Assembly: GCF_008639165.1 (NCBI RefSeq)
Contig: NZ_CP029197.1
Span: 5,770,001-5,834,000 of the forward strand
Reading direction: 5' to 3'
Length of the DNA: 64,000 bases
DNA from: Streptomyces venezuelae ATCC 10712
Lineage (GTDB): Bacteria; Actinomycetota; Actinomycetes; Streptomycetales; Streptomycetaceae
The position numbers were made by a program, and so were the translations under genes. Shown here piece by piece: positions 35,821-46,000 of this stretch (position 1 is its first letter; each line of letters starts with the position of its first letter). Below the pieces are notes generated by a model. That model saw only the letters and a program-made list of their open reading frames with translations. It made no database searches and was not told where the DNA came from.

Positions 35821-36918
35821 ATGTCCGCCATGCCACCCTCCGGCCGCAGGAGGCGCCCCCGGGCGCTGCGCGGCCCCGCCGCGATCACCGCCCTGCTCGC
35901 CGGCGCCGCCGCCGCCTCGCTCGCCGCCGCGCCGGCCGGGGCGGCCGGCCCGAACGGCGTACGGGTGCCCATGCACCAGTGCTGGGTGAACGGCGTGACC
36001 GCCCCGCCGGGCGACATCGTGAGCGGCACCAGCGGCGACGACAACATCTTCTGCGACAGCGACCTGGAGAACGTCACCGTCTGGGGTGGCGCGGGCAACG
36101 ACATGATCGAGGTACGCGGCCTGGTCATCGACTCGGCCGTGATGGGCGGCGACGGCGACGACGTCATCCGCACCAAGCACCTGGTCCCGCAGAACGCCTC
36201 CAGCATGGTCCGGGGCAACCGGGGCAACGACGTCATCAAGGTCGCCACGGTCTCCGGCGACGGGGCCACGAAGGGCGCGGTCGTCCACGGCGACGACGGC
36301 GACGACAGGATCACCACCGGGTCGGTGACCGGCGCCCCCGGCAAGTACAACCGGGGCGGCGGCATCGTGACCGGGAACGACGGCGCCGACACCATCAAGG
36401 TCGGCACCGTCGACTTCTCCGGCCGCGTCCTCGGCGGCAGCGGGGCGGACGTCATCGAGGCGGAGGCGCTCGGCCCCGAGTCGGGCGGGCTCATCCAGTC
36501 GGGCCCCGGTGACGACACGATCAGCGGGCCCGACGGCGCGGTCCTCATCGTCGGGGAGCACTGGGGCACGGTGGACGCGGGCGTCGGCAGGGACACCTGC
36601 ACGGTGAAGTCGGTCTCGACGCGGACGTCCATCAGCGCCTGCGAGATCATGCCGAAGGCGGCCCCCGCCGCGGACCGCCCGTCGGGCCAGCTGACCCCGG
36701 CCGCCCCCACGGGCACGACGGCCGAACCCCCGTCGAAGCCGGCGGCGCCCGCCGCCACCCCGGCGAAGCCCGCGGCGCCCGCCGCCGTCCCGGCGGCCCC
36801 GGCCGGCCCGGCCGAGCCCGCCGCGCCCCCGGCCGGCCCCGTCGAGCCGGTCACGGCGGCAGCCGGCCCCGTCGAGCCCGTCGCGCCGGCCGCTCCGGTG
36901 GGGCCCGCCGGCCCCTGA
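35821..36918 (+). CDS. secreted RTX-like repeat protein
   Basis: A 365-residue exported protein. An Arg-rich start (RRRRPRALRG) and an Ala-rich hydrophobic core ending near AGAAG form a signal peptide, possibly Tat-type. Residues ~60-250 contain about eight RTX-type calcium-binding motifs of the form GGxGxD (GTSGDDNI, GGAGNDMI, GGDGDDVI, GNRGNDVI, GDDGDDRI, GNDGADTI, GGSGADVI, GPGDDTI), spaced 20-30 residues rather than in a tight array. Two Cys pairs may form disulphides. The last ~100 residues are a Pro/Ala/Val tail with GPVEPV repeats, possibly wall-spanning. ATG 35821 follows AGAGGAG by 6 bases. It lies 88 bp after rppA and may be cotranscribed; no functional link is known. Confidence 0.75.
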   Translation: MSAMPPSGRRRRPRALRGPAAITALLAGAAAASLAAAPAGAAGPNGVRVPMHQCWVNGVTAPPGDIVSGTSGDDNIFCDSDLENVTVWGGAGNDMIEVRGLVIDSAVMGGDGDDVIRTKHLVPQNASSMVRGNRGNDVIKVATVSGDGATKGAVVHGDDGDDRITTGSVTGAPGKYNRGGGIVTGNDGADTIKVGTVDFSGRVLGGSGADVIEAEALGPESGGLIQSGPGDDTISGPDGAVLIVGEHWGTVDAGVGRDTCTVKSVSTRTSISACEIMPKAAPAADRPSGQLTPAAPTGTTAEPPSKPAAPAATPAKPAAPAAVPAAPAGPAEPAAPPAGPVEPVTAAAGPVEPVAPAAPVGPAGP

Positions 36919-36974
36919 GCCCGGGCGGCTCGGAGCGCCGCCTGCTCAGCGCCCGGCGGCCCGAGCGGGGCGGC

Positions 36975-37988
36975 TCAGGGCGCCGCCCCCTCCCGGGTCG
37001 CCCAGTGGCAGGCCACCGCCTGCTCCGGGCCGCCGCTCAGGATCGGGAGGGATTCCCCGCGGCAGCGGTGCGCGATCGCCGCCGCCTCGCCCGAGGCGAG
37101 GACCTGGCAGCGCGCGTGGAAGCGGCAGCCGGACGGGATGCGGGAAGGGTCCGGGGGCTCACCGGTCAGCACCACCGGGGCGCCACCGGACTCCGGCAGC
37201 ACCGACAACAGCGCCTGCGTGTACGGGTGCTGAGGTCGTGTCAGTACGGATTCCACCGTGCCGGTCTCCACCACCCGGCCCAGGTACATCACCGCCACCC
37301 GGTCCGCGATGTTCCACGCCAGGCCGAGGTCATGGGTCACCACCAGGGCGGAGAGTCCGAGTTCGTCCCGCAGACGCAGCAGCAGCGCCAGGATCTCGCC
37401 CCGTACCGACGCGTCGAGGGAGGCCACCGGCTCGTCGGCGACGATGAGTTCGGGTTCGAGGACCAGCGCGCCCGCGATGACCACCCGCTGCCGCTGTCCG
37501 CCGGACAGCTCGTGCGGATAGCGCAGGAAGAAGCGCTTCGGCGGCCGCAGCCCGGCCCGCGCGAGGGCCCCGGCGACCGCCTCCCGCTCGTCGGTCCCCG
37601 CCCGGACCCCGTGGATCCGCAGCCCCTCCGCCACCGCGTCGTACACGGTGTGCCGCGGGTTCAGCGAGCCGCTCGGGTCCTGGAGGACCAGCTGGGCCCG
37701 CTTCCGGTAGGCCTTGAGCGCCCCGGAGGCGTACCCGAGCGGCTTCCCGTCGAACGACACCGTCCCCGACGTGGGCCTGACCAGGCCGAGGAGCGAGCGG
37801 GCCAGGGTCGTCTTGCCGCAGCCCGACTCCCCGACCAGGGCCACGATCTCGCCCGGCGCGATGTCGAGGTCCACCCCGTCGACCGCCCGCGCGGGCGGCG
37901 CGCCCCGCCGCCCGGGGAAGGTGACGTGCAGTCCGCGCGCCGACAGCAGGGCCGGCTTCTCCGTACGCACGGCCGTCTCCGTACTCAT
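36975..37988 (-). CDS. oligopeptide/dipeptide ABC transporter ATP-binding protein (DppF-like)
   Basis: A 337-residue cytoplasmic ATPase powering peptide import. Walker A (GESGCGKTT), signature (LSGGQRQRV), Walker B (LIVADEP) and the H-loop (VVTHDLG) are intact. The C-terminus has the oligopeptide-transporter extension with HPYTQALLSVLPE and a cysteine pattern (GCRFHARCQV ... HRC) typical of this family. Its ATG overlaps the stop of the partner ATPase gene by 4 bp. It is the last gene of a five-gene minus-strand operon (substrate-binding protein, two permeases, two ATPases). Confidence 0.92.
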   Translation of the reverse strand: MSTETAVRTEKPALLSARGLHVTFPGRRGAPPARAVDGVDLDIAPGEIVALVGESGCGKTTLARSLLGLVRPTSGTVSFDGKPLGYASGALKAYRKRAQLVLQDPSGSLNPRHTVYDAVAEGLRIHGVRAGTDEREAVAGALARAGLRPPKRFFLRYPHELSGGQRQRVVIAGALVLEPELIVADEPVASLDASVRGEILALLLRLRDELGLSALVVTHDLGLAWNIADRVAVMYLGRVVETGTVESVLTRPQHPYTQALLSVLPESGGAPVVLTGEPPDPSRIPSGCRFHARCQVLASGEAAAIAHRCRGESLPILSGGPEQAVACHWATREGAAP

Positions 37989-38950
37989 GACGCGCTCCCC
38001 ACATGGACGCAGGCGGCCCGGTGCTCCGCGCCCGCCTCGCGTAGTTCCTGGTCGAGCTCCGCGCAGGCGGCCACCGCCACCGGGCAGCGCGGGTGGAAGG
38101 TGCAGCCGCCCGGCAGGTCCGCCGGGTCCGGCGGGTCGCCGGGCAGTCCGCGCGGGGCCCGCCGGGAGGCGAGGTCGCCGATGCGGGGGAAGGCCGAGGA
38201 CAGCGCCCTTCCGTAGGGGTGGCGGGCGGCCTCGTAGACCGCCCGGGCCGGTCCTTCCTCGACGACCCGGCCCGCGTACATCACGGCGAGCCGGTCGCAG
38301 GTGTCGGCGAGGACGGCGAGGTCGTGGCTGATCATGAGCAGGCTGATGGACTCCTCGGCGACGAGCCGCTCGATCAGCCGCAGGATCTGCGCCTGGATCA
38401 TCACGTCGAGCGCGGTCGTCGGCTCGTCCGCGACGATCAGCCGGGGGTCGCAGGCCAGCGCCATCGCGATCATCACCCGCTGCCGCTGCCCGCCGGACAG
38501 CTCGTGCGGATAGGCGGCGGCGCGGGCGGCGGGCAGGCCGACCTGTTCGAGCAGCTCACCGGCCCGTCTGCGGGCCGCCGCCGGGGTCGCCCGGCCGTGC
38601 ACGAGCAGCGGTTCGGCGATCTGGTCCCCGATCCGGTGGACCGCGTTGAGCGAGTGCATCGCGCCCTGGAAGACGATCGAGGCGCCCGCCCAGCGCACCG
38701 CCCTGAGCCGTCCCCACTTCATGGCGAGGACGTCGTCGCCGTCGAGGAGGATGCGCCCCTCGATCCGCGCCGACGCGGGCAGCAGGCGCAGCAGCGCGAG
38801 CGCGAGGGTGGACTTCCCGCAGCCGGACTCGCCCGCCACGCCCAGCTTGCTGCCGGTCTCCAGGGTCAGGTCGACCCCGCGCACGGCCGGCACGGCGGCC
38901 GCGCCCGTCCCGTACGTCACCCTCAGGTCCCGTACTTCGAGGAGGCTCAT
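37985..38950 (-). CDS. oligopeptide/dipeptide ABC transporter ATP-binding protein (DppD-like)
   Basis: A 321-residue ATPase forming a heterodimer with the DppF-like subunit. Walker A (GESGCGKST), signature LSGGQRQRV, Walker B LIVADEPTTALD and the C-terminal oligo_HPY region (GCTFHPRCPVAVAAC) are present. The start at 38950 overlaps the upstream permease stop by ATGA and begins directly with MSLLEVRDLRVTYGTG, the standard family start; the much longer open frame upstream overlaps the permease and is not coding. Confidence 0.92.
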   Translation of the reverse strand: MSLLEVRDLRVTYGTGAAAVPAVRGVDLTLETGSKLGVAGESGCGKSTLALALLRLLPASARIEGRILLDGDDVLAMKWGRLRAVRWAGASIVFQGAMHSLNAVHRIGDQIAEPLLVHGRATPAAARRRAGELLEQVGLPAARAAAYPHELSGGQRQRVMIAMALACDPRLIVADEPTTALDVMIQAQILRLIERLVAEESISLLMISHDLAVLADTCDRLAVMYAGRVVEEGPARAVYEAARHPYGRALSSAFPRIGDLASRRAPRGLPGDPPDPADLPGGCTFHPRCPVAVAACAELDQELREAGAEHRAACVHVGSAS

Positions 38951-39945
38951 CGCCCCACCCCCAGCTTCGGGTTGAGCACGGACTCGACGGCGCGGCCGCA
39001 CAGCGTGAAGGCGAGCGCCACCAGGGCGATCGCGATGCCGGGCGGGGCCAGGTACCACCAGTGCCCGGAGGAGACGGCGCCGGCCTCGCGCGCGTCCTGG
39101 AGCATGCCGCCCCAGGAGACGACCGTGGGGTCGCCGAGTCCGAGGAAGGCGAGGGTCGCCTCGGTGAGGATGGCGGTCGAGATGCCGAGGGTGGTCTGCG
39201 CGAGGACCAGCGGCATCACGTTCGGCAGGACGTGCTTGCTCATGACGTGTCCGTGGCCCCCGCCGAGGGCGGTCGCCCGCTCGATGTACGGGCGGGACTC
39301 GACCGCGATCGTCTGGGCCCGGACCAGGCGGGCGGTGGTCGGCCAGGAGGTCACCCCGATGGCGAGGACCACCGTCCACATCGACCGGGACATGACGGTG
39401 GCCAGCACGATCGCGAGGACCAGGGTCGGCATCACCAGGAACCAGTCGGTGATCCGCATGACGACGGTGGAGAACCAGCCGCCGTAGTGCCCGGCGATGA
39501 TTCCCACCAGGGTGCCGATGGCGACCGAGAGGGCTGCCGCGAGCAGCCCGACGAGCAGGGAGATCCGGGCTCCCCAGATCAGAAGACCGAGCAGGGAGCG
39601 CCCGAACTGGTCGGTGCCCAGTGGGAATTCGGCGCTCGGTGCTTCCAGGGCGGTGCCCGGGGCCTGGGTCACCGACTGGACGTCGGCGCCGACGAGCAGC
39701 GGGGCGGTGAGCGCGAGCACCGCGATGAGGGCGAGCCCGGCGAGGCCGTAGAGGCCGGCGCGATGGGTGCGGTACGCCTTCCAGAAGCGGGCCGCCGAGG
39801 TCCGGCGGCGTTCCCACCGCAGCGCGGCCGCCGACGGCAAAGCCGACGGGGTCGGCGGGCTCGGGACCGGCGGGGTCGGGACCGGCTGGGCCGGGGTCGG
39901 TTCGGTCGAGCTCGGGTCGGTCGAGGTCGGTTCGGTCGAGGTCAT
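38947..39945 (-). CDS. ABC transporter permease (DppC-like)
   Basis: A 332-residue inner-membrane permease. A Pro/Thr/Ser-rich cytoplasmic N-terminus of ~45 residues precedes the first helix (LYGLAGLALIAVLALTAPLL). The DppC signature PLGTDQFGRSLLGLLIWGAR and the cytoplasmic EAA loop (IERATALGGGHGHVMSKHVLPNV) that contacts the ATPases are clear. About six membrane helices. Start and stop each overlap the neighbouring genes by 4 bp, indicating tight coupling. The Pro/Thr/Ser N-terminal repeat (STEPTSTDPSSTEPTP) is longer than usual for the family. Confidence 0.92.
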   Translation of the reverse strand: MTSTEPTSTDPSSTEPTPAQPVPTPPVPSPPTPSALPSAAALRWERRRTSAARFWKAYRTHRAGLYGLAGLALIAVLALTAPLLVGADVQSVTQAPGTALEAPSAEFPLGTDQFGRSLLGLLIWGARISLLVGLLAAALSVAIGTLVGIIAGHYGGWFSTVVMRITDWFLVMPTLVLAIVLATVMSRSMWTVVLAIGVTSWPTTARLVRAQTIAVESRPYIERATALGGGHGHVMSKHVLPNVMPLVLAQTTLGISTAILTEATLAFLGLGDPTVVSWGGMLQDAREAGAVSSGHWWYLAPPGIAIALVALAFTLCGRAVESVLNPKLGVGR

Positions 39946-41003
39946 CGGCCCACCCGGGGGTCGAGCAGCGGATACAGCAGGTCGGCGATCAGGTTCATCA
40001 GGATCATCGCTCCGGCGAAGACCACGAAAAGCCCTTGGACCAGAGGCAGATCGGGGACGCTCAGGGCCTGGTAGAACAGCCCGCCGAGGCCCGGCCAGGA
40101 GAACACCGTCTCCACCAGGATCGAACCGGCCGCCACATGGCCCAGGTTGATGAAGATCATGGTGACGGTCGGCAGCAGCGCGTTCGGCACGGCGTGCCGG
40201 CGGCGCACGTCGTCGTCGCGCAGCCCCTTCGCCCGGGCCGTCGTCAGGTAGTCGCCGCCCATCTCGTCGAGGAGCGAGGAGCGCATCACGAGCAGGGTCT
40301 GCGCGTATCCGACGGCCACCAGGGTGACCACCGGCAGGACGAGGTGGTGGGCGACGTCGAGGACGTACGCGAAGCCGGTCTCGCCCGTGCCCGACTCCAT
40401 GCCGCCGGTCGGGAAGAGCCCGGGGACGGGCCCGATGCCGACCGAGAACACGATGATGAGCAGCAGCCCGAGCCAGAACGAGGGCACCGACCACAGGGTC
40501 AGCGCGATGCCGGTGTTCAGCTTGTCGCCGAGGCCGCCGTGGCGCCAGGCCGAGCGGGTGCCGAGCCAGAGCCCGAGCGCCGAGTAGATCACCACCGCGA
40601 CCCCGGTGAGCAGCAGGGTCGCGGGCAGCTTCTCCGCGATCAGGTCGCCGACCGGGGCGCGGAACTGGAACGAGGTGCCGAGGTCGCCGCTGAGCGCCTT
40701 GGCGCAGTAGTCGGTGAACTGCTGCCACAGCGGCAGATCGAGCCCGAACTGGCGTCGCAGCGTGGCGAGTTGTTCGGCCGAGGTCGGCACGCCGTGGGTC
40801 ATCGCCTTCACCGGGTCCCCCGGGATGATCCGGAAGAGGAAGAAGCTGGTGACGAGGACGGCGAAGAGCGAGACGAGCGCGCCGCCCAGCTTGCCCGCCG
40901 CGTGACGGAGATAGCCGAGGGAGGAACCGGTGCGGGGTGCGCCGTCCGTGGTGCGGGCCTCGTCGGCCCGCACCACGTCGGCGGGGGTGCTCGCGGTCGT
41001 CAC
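39942..41003 (-). CDS. ABC transporter permease (DppB-like)
   Basis: A 353-residue permease pairing with the DppC-like subunit. The family hallmarks are the first helix followed by FFLFRIIPGDPVKAM, then FGLDLPLWQQFTDYCAKAL and GDLGTSF. The EAA loop TARAKGLRDDDVRRRHAVPN and the end LLYPLLDPRVGR are also present. About six membrane helices. Its start lies just 3 bp downstream of the substrate-binding protein stop, so the genes are cotranscribed. A charged, disordered N-terminus of ~30 residues precedes the first helix. Confidence 0.92.
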   Translation of the reverse strand: MTTASTPADVVRADEARTTDGAPRTGSSLGYLRHAAGKLGGALVSLFAVLVTSFFLFRIIPGDPVKAMTHGVPTSAEQLATLRRQFGLDLPLWQQFTDYCAKALSGDLGTSFQFRAPVGDLIAEKLPATLLLTGVAVVIYSALGLWLGTRSAWRHGGLGDKLNTGIALTLWSVPSFWLGLLLIIVFSVGIGPVPGLFPTGGMESGTGETGFAYVLDVAHHLVLPVVTLVAVGYAQTLLVMRSSLLDEMGGDYLTTARAKGLRDDDVRRRHAVPNALLPTVTMIFINLGHVAAGSILVETVFSWPGLGGLFYQALSVPDLPLVQGLFVVFAGAMILMNLIADLLYPLLDPRVGR

Positions 41004-41006
41004 CGA

Positions 41007-42854
41007 CTACTCGCGGTCGTCGGCGGTGGAGCGGCGGCGCAGACCGAGGAGGACGCCGAGGCCGACGACGACCACCACGGCCGCGCCGATCCCGACGATC
41101 ACGCCCGTGGACGAGCCGCCGGAGCCGGAGTCACCGGACGCCGAGGCGGCCGGAACGGCCGACCACCAGCTCCAGTAGCCGTCCTGGCCCCACAGGTTCC
41201 CGGCGGCCTCGGGCATGGTCGTGATGGACTTGATCTGGTCCGTGCGGTACGCCTCCAGGGCGTTCGGGTAGGCCATGACGTTCATGTACCCCGTGTCGTA
41301 CAGCCGGGACTGCATCCGCTTGACCAGATCCGCCCGCTTGGCGGCGTCGTACTCCACCGCCTGCTGCGCGTAGAGCCCGTCGAACTCCTGGTCGCAGATG
41401 AAGTTGTCGGTGGCTCCGGAGTCCTTCGGCGTCTCCGGGAGGGTGCCGCAGGTGTGGATCGACAGGACGTAGTCCGGGTCGGGGTTGACCGACCAGCCGT
41501 CGAACGCGAGGTCGTAGTCGCCCTTCACCCAGGGGTCCGACACGCTGTCCAGACACTCGACCTTCAGTCCGATGCCCAGCTTGCCCCACCACTCCTGGAG
41601 GTACTTGCCGACCGCCTTGTCGTTGGGGTCGGTGGCGTGGCAGAGGATGCGGAAGTCGAGCGGCTTGCCGTCCTTGCCGAGCCGCTTCCCGGCGGCGTTC
41701 TTCTTGTATCCGGCCGCGTCGAGGACCCGCTCCGCCGCGGCCGGGTCGTACGTCCGCTTCTGCCCGGCGTCGGGCTTCCAGAAGTACGAGCCGAAGCGGG
41801 GCGGGATGTAGCCCTCGCCCTCGACGGCGTGGCCCTGGAAGACCTTGTCGACGAGGGTGGCGCGGTCGACCGCGAGGAAGAGGGCCTTGCGCACCTCGGG
41901 GTCGAGCAGCGCCTTGTGGCCGTTGCCGAAGGTCTTGCCGTCCTGGGACCGCGCGCCGGGGTTGGTGGCCAGGGCGTAGAAGCGGCGGCCGGGGGCGTCG
42001 TTGACCTTGATGTTCTTCTGGGTGGCGAGGGCGGCGGCCTGGGCGGGCGTCAGGTTCGGGACGAAGGACACCTCGCCCTTCTGGAGGGCGGCGACGGCCG
42101 CGTCCCCGTCCTTGTAGTACTTGAAGACCAGTTCGTCGAACTTGGGCGCGCCCCGCCAGAACGTCTTGTTCGGCTTGAGCTTGATGTACTGGTCGACCTT
42201 GAAGTCGGTGATGACGAAGGGGCCGTTGCCCACGATGGGAAACTGCTGGTCGTTGTTGAACTTGGAGAAGTCGCCGACCTTCTCCCAGACGTGCTTCGGC
42301 ACGATCGGCACGTCGAGGGCGGTCATCGTCGCCTGCGGCTTCTTCAGCCGGATGACGAGGGTCTTCGCGTCGGGCGCGGTGACCTGGGCGAAGTTGGCCG
42401 TGAAGCTGCCGTTGGCGGTGGCGGCGTTCGGGTCGGTCATCATCTTGTTGAACGTCCAGGCCGCGTCCTCGGCGGTGGCCGGCTTCCCGTCGGACCACTT
42501 CGAGTTCTCGCGGATGGTGTACGTCCACGTCAGCTTGTCCGCCGAGGGGGTCCACGCGGTCGCCAGGCCCGGGATCGTACGGGCGTCCTTGGCGTCGTAG
42601 TTGGTGAGGTACTCGTAGGCCAGCCGGTGGATGCTCGTCGAGGTGAGCTTCTGGGCGAGGAACGGGCTCAGCGAGTCGATGCTCTGCGAGACGGCGACCG
42701 TGAGCGTGTTCCCGGCGGACTTGTCGTCCTCCGCGGCGGCGGTGCCGGGGACGGCCACGAGCGAGACGGCGGTGACTCCGGAGGCGAGCAGCAGGCGGAG
42801 CGCTCGGTGGGCGGCGGGGGCGGAACGGGGTGGAGCCTTCGTGACCATGACCAT
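41007..42854 (-). CDS. family 5 peptide ABC transporter substrate-binding protein with C-terminal membrane anchor
   Basis: A 615-residue extracytoplasmic binding protein. The Sec signal peptide (LRLLLASGVTAVSLVAVPGTAAA) lacks a lipobox. The SBP_bac_5 domain fills residues ~45-555, with motifs such as YEYLTNYDAKDARTIPGLAT and VWEKVGDFSKFNNDQQFPIV. A Ser/Gly-rich linker then leads to a C-terminal membrane helix (GVIVGIGAAVVVVVGLGVLL) and a basic tail RRRST. Anchoring is therefore at the C-terminus rather than through a lipid. First gene of the importer operon. ATG 42854 has GAGG 9 bases upstream; ATG 42848 is an alternative. Confidence 0.92.
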   Translation of the reverse strand: MVMVTKAPPRSAPAAHRALRLLLASGVTAVSLVAVPGTAAAEDDKSAGNTLTVAVSQSIDSLSPFLAQKLTSTSIHRLAYEYLTNYDAKDARTIPGLATAWTPSADKLTWTYTIRENSKWSDGKPATAEDAAWTFNKMMTDPNAATANGSFTANFAQVTAPDAKTLVIRLKKPQATMTALDVPIVPKHVWEKVGDFSKFNNDQQFPIVGNGPFVITDFKVDQYIKLKPNKTFWRGAPKFDELVFKYYKDGDAAVAALQKGEVSFVPNLTPAQAAALATQKNIKVNDAPGRRFYALATNPGARSQDGKTFGNGHKALLDPEVRKALFLAVDRATLVDKVFQGHAVEGEGYIPPRFGSYFWKPDAGQKRTYDPAAAERVLDAAGYKKNAAGKRLGKDGKPLDFRILCHATDPNDKAVGKYLQEWWGKLGIGLKVECLDSVSDPWVKGDYDLAFDGWSVNPDPDYVLSIHTCGTLPETPKDSGATDNFICDQEFDGLYAQQAVEYDAAKRADLVKRMQSRLYDTGYMNVMAYPNALEAYRTDQIKSITTMPEAAGNLWGQDGYWSWWSAVPAASASGDSGSGGSSTGVIVGIGAAVVVVVGLGVLLGLRRRSTADDRE

Positions 42855-42984
42855 GGGACGTGACCTCGCGTCGGGGGATCTGTCGTGGATCTTGGGCTGA
42901 CGATGAGTGAAGCGAAGGTTTATCAGCGGTGGTCTGCCGTCGTCAACGATCCCTCAAACCCCTTGTGGACTGCGGGAATGCCAA

Positions 42985-43018
42985 GAGGCCCGGTACCGGG
43001 GGACCGGTACGGGGCCTC
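42985..43018 (-). terminator. terminator after the ParA-like gene
   Basis: An imperfect inverted repeat (left arm starting GAGGCC at 42985, right arm ending GGCCTC at 43018, inner CGGTACC/GGTACG) lies 23 bp after the minus-strand stop at 43041. On the minus strand it is followed by TTGG. It separates the type VII locus from the peptide importer operon. Confidence 0.65.
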
Positions 43019-43040
43019 ATTGGTCTACTCCTGTGACGCC

Positions 43041-46000
43041 TTACTGCTGAGGGGCTGGCGGCGCCTGCGGAGGCTGCTGCGGGGGCCAGTTCTGCGGCGC
43101 GACCTGCGCGTCGTCACCCGCCCGCTGATCCTGCGGATCGGCCTGCGGGGGGAGCGGCTGACCGGGCTGCGGCTGCTGCCAGCCCTGCGGCATGCCCGGC
43201 TGACCCGGCTGCGCTCCGTACGGCTGACCGGGCGCCGGCTGTGCTCCGTACGGCTGACCCGGCTGGGGCTGCCCGGGCACGGCCTGACCGGGCAGCGGCT
43301 GGCCCTGACCCGGCATCGGCTGCGCCCCGTAGGGCTGGCCGGGCGCGGGCGCGGCGCCGTACGGCTGACCGGGGGCCGGCGCCTGTCCGTACGGCTGCTG
43401 CGCCGGGTACGGCTGACCGGCGGCGGGCTGTCCGGGCGCGAACTGCCCCGGCAGCGGCTGCCCGGGCGGGGCCTGTCCGGGCATCGGCTGGCCAGGCGCG
43501 GGCTGTGCTCCGTACGGCTGCCCCGGTACGGGCTGCCCGGGCGCGAACTGCCCCGGCAGCGGCTGTCCCGGCACCGGCTGGCCCGGCATCTGCTGACCCG
43601 GCATCGGCGGGGCCATGTGCGGTGGCATCGCGCCCTGGCCGTCGCCGGTCCACAGGCCCTGCGCCTGCTGCGCGCGGACGAAGTCCTCGGCCACCATCGC
43701 CGAGAGGTTGAAGTACGCCTCCCGGGTCTTCGGCCGCATCATGTCGAGGTCCACCTCGGCACCGGCCGACAGGTGCTCGTCGAAGGGCACGACCACGACG
43801 CCGCGGCAGCGGGTCTGGAAGTGCTGCACGATGTCCTCGACCTTGATCATCTTGCCGGTCTCGCGGACCCCGGAGATGACTGTGATCGAGCGCTGCACCA
43901 GGTCCGCGTAGCCGTGCGCGGAGAGCCAGTCCAGGGTCGTCGACGCGCTGGACGCGCCGTCCACGGACGGCGTGGAGATGATGATCAGCTGATCGGCGAG
44001 GTCGAGCACCCCGCGCATCGCGCTGTACAGCAGACCCGTACCCGAGTCGGTCAGGATGATCGGGTACTGCTTGCCGAGGACGTCGATCGCCCGCCGGTAG
44101 TCCTCGTCGTTGAAGGTCGTCGAGACGGCCGGGTCCACGTCGTTGGCGAGGATCTCGAGACCGGATGGCGCCTGCGAGGTGAACCGCCGGATGTCCATGT
44201 ACGAGTGGAGGTACGGGATCGCCTGCACCAGGTCGCGGATGGTCGCCCCGGTCTCGCGGCGCACCCGGCGGCCCAGGGTGCCGGCGTCCGGGTTGGCGTC
44301 GATCGCCAGGATCTTGTCCTGCCGCTCGGTCGCCAGGGTCGCACCCAGCGCGGTGGTGGTCGTCGTCTTGCCGACACCGCCCTTGAGGGAGATGACCGCG
44401 ATCCGGTAGCAGGAGAGGACGGGCGTCCGGATCAGCTCCAGCTTCCGCTGCCGCTCCGCCTCCTCCTTCTTCCCGCCCAGCTTGAAGCGCGCGGCCGCGC
44501 CGCCCGGCGTCCGGCTGGACTTGGGCTTCTGCTTGTTGTTCCGCAGGAGCCGGTCGGAGGACAGCTCGACGGCCGCGTTGTACCCGAGCGGGGCGCCCGG
44601 CACCGAACGCTCCCGCTGGTCGTGCGTGACCGGCGAGGGCCAGGCCGCCCCGGTCCGCGGGTCCACCGGAGGCTGCGGGCCCTGCGGCGCGGCAGCCTGC
44701 GGGGGTACGGAGGCGGGGTGCGGGTAGCCGTAACCGGCCTGCTGCTGCGGCGGCGTCCCGGGGTGCGGGAAGCCGTAGCCGCCCTGGGCCTGGGGCTGCG
44801 GCTCGGGCTGCGCGCCCTGCGGCGCTCCCGGCGTCTGCGGGTAGCCGTAGCCACCCGGGGCCTGGGGCTGGGCGGGGGCGGGCTGCGGCTGCTGGGCCTG
44901 CGGCTGCGGGTAGCCGTAGGCACCCGGCGTCGGCTCGGGCTGCGGCTGTGCCTGCGGCGGTACGGTGCCGGGCGCGCCGGGAACCGCGGGCGCCGGCCAC
45001 GCGCCGGCGGCGGGCGGCAACGGCGCGGCCTGCGGCGCCGGCTGGGCGCCCGGGGCCGGCTGCGCGGGCCACTGCTGGGCGGGCCCGGGAGCGGCCGGCT
45101 GGAACGACGGCGGCAGCGGGGGCAGTCCGGGCTGCTGCGCGGCGGCCGGGAACGGCTGGCCCGGAGCCGGAGCCGGAGCCGGAGCCTGAGCCGGAGCGGG
45201 TGCGGCACCGGGGAACGGCCCGGGGGCCTGCGCCGCGGCGGCCGGCGGATAGGGGACCGGAGCCATGGGCTCGGTCACGGCGTCGAGCGCGGCCGGGGCG
45301 GGCTGCCCCACGGGGCTCGCGGAGTCGGCGGGGTCGGCCGCGTCACCGGAGTCCGGCGCGACGTCCTCGGGCGCCCGGTCCTCGGGGGAGTCCGTCGTCT
45401 CGGCGGGGGCGGCCGCGTCCTCTGCCTCCGGCTCGGCCGCGTCGGCCGCGCCGACGGCGTCGGTCACGTCGGTCTCCTCGGACTCGGCGTCGACCGAAGA
45501 GCTGTCGTCGGACGCGCTGTCGTCGGCGGAACTGTCGTCGGAGGCGCTGCCGTCCGTGGCCGAGGCGGTGCCGTCGGCGGCCGCGGAGGTCTCCTCGTCG
45601 GTGGTGGAGCCGGTGTCGGCGGCCGTCTCCGCCTCGGCTCCGGCTGCGGCTCCGGCGGGAGCCGCGCTGTCGGCCGTACCGGAGTCGGCGCCGGAGTCCA
45701 CAGCGGCGGCCGGGGCCTCGGCCGCGCGCTCGGCGACCTCACGCTGGAGCGCGGCGGGGGAGAAGCGCATGGTCGCGCCGCTCTCGATGTCCCCGCCGCC
45801 GAACGGCGTCGCGGGCGTGGACGCGGGCGCGGGCGCCGAGGGGACCGGCAGCGGGACGGGCGGCGGGAAGGCACCCGGCGCGGAGGCCTCGGCCGGGGTG
45901 AAGGAGCCAGGGGCCACGGCGGCGGGAGCCCCCGGGGCAGGAGCGACCGGCGCGGGTGCGACCGGCGCGGGTGCGACCGACGCGGGTGCGACCGGCGCGG

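Noticed and set aside
37985..39817. Long N-terminal extension of the DppD-like ATPase
   Set aside because: The first 289 codons overlap the DppC-like permease in another frame. The ATGA overlap at 38947-38950 and the family start fix the true beginning at 38950.
43160..43610. Possible CRISPR-like array from regularly recurring GGCTG/CCGTACGG motifs
   Set aside because: Spacing is a multiple of three, there are no unique spacers and no cas genes; these are codons for PGQPYGAQP-type protein repeats.
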